Of a stretch of DNA of 8,898 bases, positions 1 through 5,875 are shown piece after piece. Within the stretch, counting starts at the first letter, position 1, and each line of letters opens with the position of its first letter. The position numbers and the translations under genes are program-made. The notes under the pieces are model-generated. The model worked only from the letters and a program-made list of their open reading frames with translations. It ran no database searches and had not been told where the DNA came from. This DNA is from Clostridia bacterium (GTDB lineage: Bacteria > Bacillota > Clostridia > UMGS1883): NCBI GenBank assembly GCA_017441965.1, contig JAFSBF010000156.1:1-8898 (forward strand), written 5' to 3'.

Positions 1-2
1 AC

Positions 3-668
3 CGAAACCCCTGTGAATATGCAAGACTTCCCAAAATGGAAACAGTACGGAAAGAAATTACATTTTACACTGTTGAGGATATCAGAAAGCTGTTTGAGAT
101 TATCAAAGGAACTGTGCTTTATGATATGGTGTATATCACCTTTATGTATGGACTCCGCCGCAGTGAGCTTATGGGAATTAAGTGGAATGCAGTTGATTTC
201 GAAAATAATACGATTACAATACAGCACACAGTGGAGGTACAGACAAATCTTATTATAGTCAAGGACAGCACAAAAAACAAAAGCAGTAATCGTGTGTATC
301 CGCTATTATCTGATGTTAAGGAAATTCTTCTCAGAATTAAAGCACAACAGGAAGAATATAAGGATATGTTTGGAAACTGTTACACTGATACGGACTACGT
401 TTTTGCCCGTCCTGACGGGAAGATGTATTATCCAAGTTATCCAAGCAAGCTTTTAAAGAAAGCGCTGCTTCGTAATAATTTGAAGTATATACGGTTTCAC
501 GACCTTCGCCATAGTTGTGCAAGTATGCTGATAATGAAAGGCTGGCAGATGAAAGATATTTCCGATTGGCTCGGTCACGCAGATATTGGCACCACTATGA
601 ATATCTACGGACACCTTAATATGGAGTATAAAAGGAAGCTTGCAAAACAGCTTGAAAATATACCGTAA
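3..668 (+). CDS. tyrosine-type site-specific integrase, 5' partial
   Basis: This is the catalytic half of a tyrosine recombinase, which cuts and rejoins DNA at attachment sites through a covalent 3'-phosphotyrosine. The frame is open to the window edge and reads RNPCEYARLPK just before the methionine at 36. This matches the linker that normally joins the core-binding and catalytic domains, so 36 is an internal Met and the start lies upstream of the window. Catalytic residues are all present: Arg at 156-158 (GLRRSEL), Lys at about 273-275 (STKNKSSNR), His and Arg at 498-500 and 507-509 (FHDLRH), His at 576-578 (WLGH), and the nucleophile Tyr at 606-608 (NIYGHL). The C-terminus is complete and of normal shape, so the visible part looks functional. 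The N-terminal arm-binding domain is not visible. The best guess is a Firmicutes phage or ICE integrase. The gene points toward the tRNA at 766-842. Confidence 0.93.
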   Translation, partial: RNPCEYARLPKMETVRKEITFYTVEDIRKLFEIIKGTVLYDMVYITFMYGLRRSELMGIKWNAVDFENNTITIQHTVEVQTNLIIVKDSTKNKSSNRVYPLLSDVKEILLRIKAQQEEYKDMFGNCYTDTDYVFARPDGKMYYPSYPSKLLKKALLRNNLKYIRFHDLRHSCASMLIMKGWQMKDISDWLGHADIGTTMNIYGHLNMEYKRKLAKQLENIP

Positions 669-677
669 AAAAGTGCT

Positions 678-696
678 TGTTAGATAAATGTTAGAT
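678..696 (+). repeat. two TGTTAGAT direct repeats 11 bp apart
   Basis: TGTTAGAT occurs at 678-685 and again at 689-696, so the copies are one helical turn apart. They lie 10 bp after the integrase stop and before the terminator. Short, helically phased direct repeats next to an integrase gene are typical of arm-type integrase binding sites, but that role is inferred from position only. Confidence 0.45.
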
Positions 697-727
697 GACG
701 CATTTTTCATGATTTTTCAAAACATAG

Positions 728-762
728 AAAAAACCGCCTAACCCTATTGGTTAAGCGGTTTT
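728..762 (-). terminator. rho-independent terminator of the tRNA-Arg gene (possibly bidirectional)
   Basis: Arms at 730-743 and 749-762 form a 14-bp stem with a 5-nt loop. Read on the minus strand, every position pairs (one as G-U) and the stem runs into six or more U residues, immediately 3' of the tRNA. Read on the plus strand, the same position is a C-A mismatch and the U-run is only four. The hairpin is therefore better built for the tRNA transcript than for the integrase, although it could stop both. Confidence 0.85.
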
Positions 763-765
763 CGG

Positions 766-842
766 TGGCGTGCTTGGAGGGATTCGAACCCCCGACCCTT
801 TGGTTCGTAGCCAAATACTCTATCCAACTGAGCTACAAGCAC
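766..842 (-). tRNA. tRNA-Arg (anticodon ACG), CCA encoded
   Basis: On the minus strand this folds into a complete cloverleaf. The acceptor arms are GTGCTTG and CAAGCAC with discriminator G, followed by an encoded CCA (plus-strand TGG at 766-768). The D stem is GCTC/GAGT. The anticodon stem is TTTGG/CCAAA around the loop CTACGAA, which gives anticodon ACG. The variable region is GGGTC, and the T stem is GGGGG/CCCTC around TTCGAAT. The length is 74 nt without CCA. A34 would be deaminated to inosine by TadA, allowing it to read CGU, CGC and CGA arginine codons. It has its own promoter (862-890) and terminator (728-762). Its 3' end faces the integrase, so it is the probable attachment target of the element on the left, and part of its 3' half may have been supplied by that element. 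Confidence 0.97.
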
Positions 843-861
843 ATTTCCAAACGCATTGACT

Positions 862-890
862 ATGATAACATATTTTTTGGTAAAATGCAA
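862..890 (-). promoter_or_regulatory. sigma-A type promoter of tRNA-Arg
   Basis: Read on the minus strand, a -35 of TTGCAT (885-890) and a -10 of TATCAT (862-867) are separated by exactly 17 nt, and the spacer ends in TGT, giving an extended -10 (TGn). Transcription would start near 855, about 13 nt before the mature tRNA 5' end at 842. Sequence match only. Confidence 0.75.
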
Positions 891-962
891 GCATTATTTT
901 ACAAAAAATAAAAAATATATTGTAATTATGTGCAACCTTCCTTTTTTGAAAAATAAATGTTA

Positions 963-991
963 TTGACTTTTTCTTTTTTGTGTGTTTAAAT
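963..991 (+). promoter_or_regulatory. probable promoter of the cysteine-rich small gene
   Basis: TTGACT (963-968) is a five-of-six match to the -35 consensus. A weaker -10 (TTAAAT at 986-991, or TTTAAA one base earlier) follows after 16-17 nt. It lies about 30 nt upstream of the ATG at 1021. The terminator at 1194-1235 follows the gene and the tRNA upstream is transcribed away, so this gene needs its own promoter. Confidence 0.5.
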
Positions 992-1020
992 GAAGAAAAG
1001 ACTATTTGGGGAGTGGCAGT

Positions 1021-1188
1021 ATGAACGAAAAATGTATATTAGATGAAAGTAAGCTGTGCAATGATTGCGGAGAATGTGACCGTTGCGACCTTGATGGTGA
1101 AAAAATATGTGATAACTGCGGAAAATGCATAGGTCTTGATGCAGACAGCCGTGCTATAGAAATTGAAGATGTTGTTTTGAAAAATTAA
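1021..1188 (+). CDS. small acidic cysteine-rich protein, putative metal or Fe-S binding
   Basis: This encodes a 55-aa soluble protein with eight cysteines at residues 5, 13, 16, 19, 22, 30, 33 and 36. They form a CxxCxxCxxC run followed by CxxCxxC. Acidic residues outnumber basic ones by about two to one. There is no signal peptide or membrane segment, and the C-terminal 18 residues lack cysteine. The start is ATG 1021, seven bases after GGGGAG (1008-1013); a TTG at 1006 in the same frame lies on top of that site and is rejected. The spacing suits metal or [4Fe-4S] coordination but is not the classic ferredoxin CxxCxxCxxxCP pattern. I recognise the general look of small cysteine-rich clostridial proteins but know no assigned function. 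The gene is monocistronic, with a likely promoter upstream and a strong terminator directly after it, so the neighbours give no functional hint. Confidence 0.85.
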   Translation: MNEKCILDESKLCNDCGECDRCDLDGEKICDNCGKCIGLDADSRAIEIEDVVLKN

Positions 1189-1193
1189 GTCAG

Positions 1194-1235
1194 TGCAGGT
1201 GTACAAAATTGCTTTTTGTGTGCCTGCATTTTTTT
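1194..1235 (+). terminator. rho-independent terminator after the cysteine-rich gene
   Basis: Arms at 1194-1208 and 1214-1228 pair over 15 consecutive positions (three are G-U) around a 5-nt loop, followed at once by seven T residues (1229-1235). It starts six bases after the stop codon and cleanly separates the small gene from the operon that follows. Confidence 0.92.
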
Positions 1236-1236
1236 G

Positions 1237-1265
1237 TTGCACAAATGATTGCTATGTGATATACT
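1237..1265 (+). promoter_or_regulatory. sigma-A promoter of the glycosyltransferase-ruvB operon
   Basis: TTGCAC (1237-1242) and TATACT (1260-1265) are spaced by 17 nt, with TGA just before the -10 forming an extended -10. Transcription would start near 1272, giving a leader of about 36 nt before ATG 1308. It directly follows the upstream terminator. No riboswitch-like structure fits in so short a leader. It is the only convincing promoter seen ahead of the eight-gene block. Confidence 0.72.
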
Positions 1266-1307
1266 GTAAAATGAGTTGTTATATTGTATATAAAGAGGGG
1301 AATTACT

Positions 1308-2033
1308 ATGGAATATGTAAATATTTTAGGAGTCAGGGTCAATAAACTCACAATGGCTCAGGCAGTTGAAAAAGCGGAAACACTTTTAAATACAGAAGAC
1401 TTAAGCATAATTTACACCCCTAATTCTGAGATTATACTTTATGCATCTGAAAACAGTGAATTTACAGATGTGATTAACAGTGCAGATATGGTTGTTCCTG
1501 ACGGAATAGGTGTTGTATACGGTTCTAAAATTTTAGGAAATCCTCTCAAAGAAAGAGTTGCAGGGTTTGACCTTGTATGTAATCTTTTTGAAGTTATGGC
1601 AAAAGAGGGAAAATCAGTTTATCTTTTAGGTGCAAAACCGGGCGTTGCTGAAAAAGCGGCAGAAAATCTTCAAAAAAAATACAGCGGTCTTGTAATAGCA
1701 GGAACGCACGATGGTTATTTTAAAGATGATGAAGAGGTTATAGCAGATATAAATAATGCTGCACCTGACTTTTTAATGGTATGCCTTGGCTTCCCGAAAC
1801 AGGAAATGTGGATATATAATAACAAAGACCGCCTTAATACAAAGCTTGCTATCGGTGCAGGCGGATGCCTTGACGTATTTGCAGGAACAGTTCAGCGTGC
1901 ACCGCAGTTTTACTGTGACCACGGTATTGAATGGCTTTACCGCCTTATCAAGCAGCCGTCACGATTTGTGAGGATGCTTGCACTGCCAAAGTTTGGGTTT
2001 AAGGTTATTTTAAAGGGTCGCAGATACAAATAA
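1308..2033 (+). CDS. WecG/TagA/CpsF family glycosyltransferase
   Basis: This 241-aa protein of the GT26 (WecB/TagA/CpsF) family transfers a sugar from a UDP donor to an undecaprenyl-diphosphate-linked sugar at the membrane face. TagA adds N-acetylmannosamine to lipid-linked GlcNAc in wall teichoic acid linkage-unit synthesis; the donor used here cannot be told from sequence. The family core spans nearly the whole protein. Thr37 (YTPNSE) and Asp65 (VPDGIG) fall at the positions of the catalytic-site Thr and Asp described for bacterial TagA, and the GFPKQE segment and the Arg-rich C-terminal tail (ending KGRRYK) are also typical. The start is ATG 1308, seven bases after AGAGGGG; an in-frame TTG at 1284 lies upstream of that site and is rejected. 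It leads the operon, but no other wall-polymer gene is nearby, so the polymer it serves is unknown. Confidence 0.92.
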   Translation: MEYVNILGVRVNKLTMAQAVEKAETLLNTEDLSIIYTPNSEIILYASENSEFTDVINSADMVVPDGIGVVYGSKILGNPLKERVAGFDLVCNLFEVMAKEGKSVYLLGAKPGVAEKAAENLQKKYSGLVIAGTHDGYFKDDEEVIADINNAAPDFLMVCLGFPKQEMWIYNNKDRLNTKLAIGAGGCLDVFAGTVQRAPQFYCDHGIEWLYRLIKQPSRFVRMLALPKFGFKVILKGRRYK

Positions 2034-2051
2034 AAGGAAGTTACAATTTTT

Positions 2052-2948
2052 ATGCTTGAATTTAAACAAATTTGTGCAGACGATTATGAAAGATATAATA
2101 AATACCGTGCCCTTGATGTGACATATGCGTCCGAGGGTGTATTTGCCACAATGTTTATATGGGATAAATATTATAATCTTGAGGTAGCTGAAAACGGAGA
2201 ATTCTTCTTTATAAGATTTAATATAAAGGGGAAAGAGGGCGCATATTTTTTCCCGATTGGAAAAGGTAATCTTAAAAAAGCTGTCAGTGAGCTTTGGGAA
2301 TATTCAAAGGAAAAAGGGGAAAAGCTGCGCTTTTTACTTGTAAGCCGTGAAAATAAGGACAAGCTTTTAGAGCTTTACCCTGACAATTTCAGTGCGGAGT
2401 CTGACAGAAACTGTTTTGACTATGTGTACCTGACGGAAAAGATGATTACACTTTCGGGGAAAAAGCTTCACTCAAAAAGAAATCACCTCAATTACTTTTT
2501 TGAAAACTATGATTATGAATACATTGAGGTAAAAGAAAAGCCCCTTTTGGAGAAATGTGCGAAAAAGGCATACGCCCTTATATCAGCAAAAACGAAAAAC
2601 AGAAATTCGTTTGAGCTTGGTGCAATGGAGCGGTATTTTGAAAACTACTTTAAATTTAATCAAAAGGGCGGCGCAATTATCATAGACGGAGAAATTGCTG
2701 CGATGACCTTTGGGGAAAGATTGAACGGAGAAACGGCGCTTATTCAGATAGAGCTTGCCGATGAAAAATACCGTGGTGCGTATCAGGCAATAAACAAGCT
2801 TTTTTGCGAAAAAGAATGGAAGGATTGTCTGTACGTAAACCGTGAGGAGGATATGGGAATAGAGGGGCTGAGGAAGGCAAAGACAAGCTATCAGCCCGAG
2901 TTCCTTGTTGAAAAATATGTTATTAACGCATTTGCTAAAGGAGATTAA
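2052..2948 (+). CDS. DUF2156 domain protein (LPG synthase C-terminal-like)
   Basis: This 298-aa soluble protein resembles the DUF2156 family, which shares the tandem GNAT-like fold of the catalytic domain of phosphatidylglycerol lysyltransferase (MprF). That enzyme moves an amino acid from aminoacyl-tRNA to a lipid. Family-like segments are KKLHSKRNHLNYF at residues 137-149 and, near the C-terminus, NREEDMGIEGLRKAKTSYQP at 263-282. There is no transmembrane region, so it is not a complete MprF flippase-synthase; stand-alone members are common in Clostridia and their substrate is not established. ATG 2052 follows AAGGAAG with an 11-nt gap, slightly long. It lies 18 bp after the glycosyltransferase and 3 bp before the DJ-1 gene, whose ribosome binding site sits in its last codons. 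An aminoacyl-transfer role is plausible but inferred. Confidence 0.85.
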   Translation: MLEFKQICADDYERYNKYRALDVTYASEGVFATMFIWDKYYNLEVAENGEFFFIRFNIKGKEGAYFFPIGKGNLKKAVSELWEYSKEKGEKLRFLLVSRENKDKLLELYPDNFSAESDRNCFDYVYLTEKMITLSGKKLHSKRNHLNYFFENYDYEYIEVKEKPLLEKCAKKAYALISAKTKNRNSFELGAMERYFENYFKFNQKGGAIIIDGEIAAMTFGERLNGETALIQIELADEKYRGAYQAINKLFCEKEWKDCLYVNREEDMGIEGLRKAKTSYQPEFLVEKYVINAFAKGD

Positions 2949-2951
2949 GGT

Positions 2952-3488
2952 ATGATTTATATTTTTCTTGCAGACGGATTTGAAGAGGTAGAGGCACTTG
3001 CCCCGCTTGATATACTTCGCAGGGCAAATCTTGACACTGTGACAGTGGGTGTTACGGGGGAATTCGTGACAGGGGCACATAATATAACAGTAAAGGCAGA
3101 TATAGCCCTTAGTGACGTGAAATTTGAAAATATTGATGCAGTTATTCTCCCGGGCGGACTTGGCGGCACAGAAAACCTCGACAAAAATGAACTTGTGAAG
3201 AATGCCGTAAATTATGCCGATGATAATAAAAAACTTGTATGTGCAATCTGTGCGGCACCGTCGATTTTAGGTAAAATAGGACTTTTAAATGGTAAAAAAG
3301 CAACGTGTTACCCCGGCTTTGAAGATACCTTTGACGGCGGATGCTATGTAAAACAGTCTGTTGTTAAATGCGATAATTTCATAACATCTGACGGTATGGG
3401 CAGTGCGTATAAATTCGGCTTTGAAATAGTGGCAGCGCTCTGTGGCGCAGACAAAGCAGAAGAAATAAAAGAGCAGATACAGTATTAA
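2952..3488 (+). CDS. DJ-1/PfpI family protein
   Basis: This 178-aa protein is of the DJ-1/ThiJ/PfpI superfamily, the YajL/DJ-1-like branch, and has normal single-domain length. The conserved acid is Glu14 (FEEVEA) and the nucleophile-elbow cysteine is Cys100 (CAICAAPS). The position that is His126 in human DJ-1 is a tyrosine here (ATCYPGFED, Tyr120), as I recall from many bacterial relatives. Proposed activities in the family include glyoxalase, deglycase, chaperone and redox sensing; none can be chosen from sequence. Three further cysteines (119, 131, 140) follow in the second half. ATG 2952 is preceded by AAAGGAG at 2937-2943, spaced 8 nt, and the gene overlaps the operon flow with only 3 bp to DUF2156 and 8 bp to the methyltransferase. 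Confidence 0.93.
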   Translation: MIYIFLADGFEEVEALAPLDILRRANLDTVTVGVTGEFVTGAHNITVKADIALSDVKFENIDAVILPGGLGGTENLDKNELVKNAVNYADDNKKLVCAICAAPSILGKIGLLNGKKATCYPGFEDTFDGGCYVKQSVVKCDNFITSDGMGSAYKFGFEIVAALCGADKAEEIKEQIQY

Positions 3489-3496
3489 GGTGGATT

Positions 3497-4135
3497 ATGG
3501 AAAAAGATTTTTTAGACTCTCTCATTCCAAAACGCAGTGATTTTCTGACAGAGCTTAGACGAAAGTCGGCACTGGAGGAAAGCTACGCACCGATAGTGCA
3601 AAAGGAAACAGAGCAGCTTATAGTAACCCTTTTAAAGCTTAAAAAGCCTAAAAGAGTTCTTGAAATAGGAACGGCAGTAGGCTACAGTGCTATACTTATG
3701 GCAGATAATCTGCCCGAGGACAGCCAGATAATAACCATAGAGCGTTACAAAAAACATGCCGATATTGCAGTTGACAATATTTTTGAGGCTGGCTATGAAA
3801 AGAAAATCCGTGTGATAGAGGGCGAGGCGGCAGAGGTTTTATGCTGGCTTGACGGTGGGTTTGACTTTGTATTCTTAGATGCGGCAAAGGGGCAGTACAT
3901 AGAGTTCTTGCCTGATATAATGAGGCTTTTAAACCCCGGTGGGATACTTCTTTCTGATAATATTTTGTACAAGGGTATGGTTGAGGATGAGGAGAAGGTA
4001 GTCCATAGAAAGGTCACAATAGTAAAAAGACTTCGGATGTATCTTGAGGAAATAATGAATAATCCCTCTCTTACAACATCTATAATTCCTATCGGTGACG
4101 GTGTTGCGTTATCGGTGAAAAACGAAAGGAAATAA
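3497..4135 (+). CDS. trmR: tRNA 5-hydroxyuridine(34) O-methyltransferase TrmR
   Basis: This is a 212-aa class I SAM-dependent O-methyltransferase of the Methyltransf_3 (COMT-like) family. The SAM-binding motif I is VLEIGTAVGYS at 54-64, with the acidic loop IER at 81-83. Metal-site residues fit Asp128 (FLDAAKG) and Asp154-Asn155 (LLSDNIL). In Bacillus subtilis the family member YrrM was identified as TrmR, which converts 5-hydroxyuridine to 5-methoxyuridine at wobble position 34 of several tRNAs, in the same operon as U32-family genes yrrN/yrrO. The same partnership is seen here: the next gene, 2 bp downstream, is a U32 protein. That context is the main reason for choosing TrmR over a generic catechol-type methyltransferase. 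ATG 3497 follows AAGGTGG, which overlaps the preceding stop codon. Confidence 0.82.
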   Translation: MEKDFLDSLIPKRSDFLTELRRKSALEESYAPIVQKETEQLIVTLLKLKKPKRVLEIGTAVGYSAILMADNLPEDSQIITIERYKKHADIAVDNIFEAGYEKKIRVIEGEAAEVLCWLDGGFDFVFLDAAKGQYIEFLPDIMRLLNPGGILLSDNILYKGMVEDEEKVVHRKVTIVKRLRMYLEEIMNNPSLTTSIIPIGDGVALSVKNERK

Positions 4136-4137
4136 TT

Positions 4138-5364
4138 ATGCAAAAGGTTGAGCTTCTGGCACCTGCCGGAAATTTATATAAGCTTAAAATAGCACTTAAA
4201 TACGGCGCAGATGCGGTGTATATCGGCGGAGAGGCTTTTTCTCTTAGAGTTGCGGCGGATAATTTTACCCCCGAGGAAATGAAAGAGGGTATAGAATTTG
4301 CCCACGCAATGGGTAAAAAGGTATACGTTACTGCAAATATTATTCCGCATAACCGTGACCTTAAGGAAATGGAGCGGTATTTTAAGGAAATTTATGAGCT
4401 TGGTGCAGATGCGGTGCTGATTTCAGACCTCGGTGCGTTTAATATCTGCAGGAAGGCGGCACCCGACCTTGAAATCCATATAAGCACTCAGGCAAATAAC
4501 ACTAACTATATGACAGTGCAGTCATGGCACGAAATGGGCGCAAAAAGAGTTGTCCTTGCAAGAGAAATGACACTTTCTGAAGTGCGTGAGATAAGGGATA
4601 ATATAAGCCGTGAGTGTGAGCTTGAAATATTTATGCACGGTGCAATGTGTGTGTCATATTCGGGAAGATGCCTTTTAAGTAACTATATGACGGCACGTGA
4701 CAGTAACTACGGTGCGTGCAGCCACCCGTGCAGATGGCAGTATGCGCTGATGGAGGAAAAACGCCCCGGGGAATATATGCCCGTATTTGAAAATGAGCGC
4801 GGAACATTCATTATGAATTCAAAGGATTTATGTATGATAGAGCACGTTCCCGAGCTTATTGCAAGCGGTGTAAGCTCCCTTAAAATAGAGGGCAGGGTAA
4901 AGAGTGAATATTACGTTGCAACAATAGTTGCGGCATACAGAAAAGCAATTGATAAATACTATGAAAACCCGACCGGGTACGTGTTCAATCCCGAATGGCT
5001 TAAAGAGGTTAAAAAGGTCAGCCACCGTGATTATTATACGGGATTTTTCTTCGGCATACCCGACACGGGTGCGCAGATATACGGGACAAGCTCCTATATA
5101 CGTGAATGTGATATTGTAGGCATAGTTCTTGACTATGACGAAAAGACGAAGCTTGCAAAGGTAAGTCAGCGAAACCGCTTCTTTAAGGGTGACGAAATAG
5201 AAATTATGCAGCCGGGGGAGGACTTATTCACGCAGAAGGTAGAGGTTCTGAAGGACGAGAATATGAATGATATAGAGGTTGCCAATCATGCGGCAATGAT
5301 ACTTTATATAAAAACGGACAAACCTGTTGTAAAGGACGCAATGTTACGTATGCAAAAGGATTGA
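4138..5364 (+). CDS. trhP: U32 family tRNA U34 hydroxylase TrhP
   Basis: This 408-aa U32 family protein was historically annotated as peptidase or collagenase. The U32 signature is intact at residues 163-181 (EIFMHGAMC, then GRCLLS). The N-terminal part is a TIM-barrel-like domain beginning ELLAPAGN, followed by a C-terminal extension containing EGRVKSEYYV and a small beta domain from about 320. Cys171, Cys178, Cys194 and Cys232 fit the four [4Fe-4S] ligands known in U32 proteins such as UbiU; Cys198 is an extra candidate. TrhP makes 5-hydroxyuridine at tRNA position 34 using prephenate rather than O2, which suits an anaerobe. The TrmR gene directly upstream completes the route to 5-methoxyuridine. 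Start ATG 4138 follows AAAGGAAA. A different U32 activity is possible but less likely in this context. Confidence 0.83.
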   Translation: MQKVELLAPAGNLYKLKIALKYGADAVYIGGEAFSLRVAADNFTPEEMKEGIEFAHAMGKKVYVTANIIPHNRDLKEMERYFKEIYELGADAVLISDLGAFNICRKAAPDLEIHISTQANNTNYMTVQSWHEMGAKRVVLAREMTLSEVREIRDNISRECELEIFMHGAMCVSYSGRCLLSNYMTARDSNYGACSHPCRWQYALMEEKRPGEYMPVFENERGTFIMNSKDLCMIEHVPELIASGVSSLKIEGRVKSEYYVATIVAAYRKAIDKYYENPTGYVFNPEWLKEVKKVSHRDYYTGFFFGIPDTGAQIYGTSSYIRECDIVGIVLDYDEKTKLAKVSQRNRFFKGDEIEIMQPGEDLFTQKVEVLKDENMNDIEVANHAAMILYIKTDKPVVKDAMLRMQKD

Positions 5365-5368
5365 TATT

Positions 5369-5875
5369 ATGCGGATACTTGGAATAGACCCCGGAATTGC
5401 AATTGTCGGCTACGGCGTTGTCGATAAAGAGGGAAACAGATATAAGACAGTTGCCTATGATGCCGTTACAACACGTGCGCATACTCCGCTGGAGGAGCGG
5501 CTACTGCTTGTATACAAGGGTATTGATGAGATAATAAAGATGTACAAGCCTGACGCGATGAGTATTGAGGAGTTGTTTTTCAACAACAATGCAAAAACTG
5601 CTGTTGCAGTAGGTCAGGCAAGGGGTGTAATACTTCTTGCGGCGGTGCAAAACAGCATCCCCATTTATGAGTATACTCCGCTGCAGGTTAAGCAGGCACT
5701 GACAGGCTACGGCAGGGCGAGCAAATCGCAAATTCAGCAGATGATGAAATCCATTCTCGGTCTTGAGAGCGTGCCAAAGCCTGATGACGTTGCAGATGCA
5801 CTGGCAATTGCAGTGTGCCACGGAAACAGTATGAGGTTTAACTCAATTAAGAATTTTGGAGGAATTATGTTATGA
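5369..5875 (+). CDS. ruvC: crossover junction endodeoxyribonuclease RuvC
   Basis: This is a 168-aa Holliday-junction resolvase, a dimeric Mg-dependent nuclease that nicks two opposing strands of four-way junctions brought by RuvAB. The RNase H-like fold carries the four acidic residues: Asp7 (GIDPG), Glu67 (SIEELFF), Asp140 and Asp143 (PDDVADALA). Length is normal for the family. ATG 5369 is 4 bp after the trhP stop and is preceded by AAAAGGA inside trhP. The stop overlaps the ruvA start as ATGA (5872-5875), suggesting translational coupling. Bacillus uses RecU for this job, so RuvC argues for Clostridia or another lineage. The gene often found upstream of ruvC, yebC, is absent here and trhP takes that place. 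Confidence 0.97.
   Translation: MRILGIDPGIAIVGYGVVDKEGNRYKTVAYDAVTTRAHTPLEERLLLVYKGIDEIIKMYKPDAMSIEELFFNNNAKTAVAVGQARGVILLAAVQNSIPIYEYTPLQVKQALTGYGRASKSQIQQMMKSILGLESVPKPDDVADALAIAVCHGNSMRFNSIKNFGGIML

Larger units (their letters stand above)
1..765. mobile_element. right end of an integrated element (inferred)
   Basis: The left edge of the window is best read as the end of an integrative element (prophage, ICE or genomic island) inserted at the tRNA-Arg gene. What is seen: a tyrosine integrase fragment whose stop codon lies 98 bp from the 3' end of an oppositely oriented tRNA gene, with short repeats between them. Tyrosine integrases commonly use tRNA 3' ends as attachment sites and commonly sit at the element end next to that tRNA. 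No other element gene and no second attachment site is visible, so the element type is unknown and the exact boundary (somewhere between 669 and the tRNA 3' half) is not resolved. The integrase could also be a remnant. Confidence 0.5.

Noticed and set aside
36..38. ATG 36 as the integrase start
   Set aside because: The frame is open upstream to the window edge and encodes a typical inter-domain linker. There is no ribosome binding site, and a 210-aa protein would lack the core-binding domain.
453..710. Minus-strand open frame opposite the integrase end
   Set aside because: It is antisense to a conserved catalytic domain, shows no recognisable protein features and runs through the repeat region. 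The same reasoning disposes of the other minus-strand frames opposite 2171-3184, 3696-4143, 4828-5821, 6081-6640, 7018-7215 and 8604-8864.
892..962. Hidden gene or RNA in the AT-rich stretch between the two divergent promoters
   Set aside because: There are only homopolymer-rich AT tracts, with no ribosome binding site plus start pair and no stable hairpin.
1006..1008. TTG 1006 as the start of the cysteine-rich protein
   Set aside because: It overlaps the GGGGAG ribosome binding site that serves ATG 1021 at ideal spacing.
1284..1286. TTG 1284 as the glycosyltransferase start
   Set aside because: ATG 1308 has a strong AGAGGGG site at 1294-1300 and begins at the usual family N-terminus. The extra eight residues are encoded across that site.
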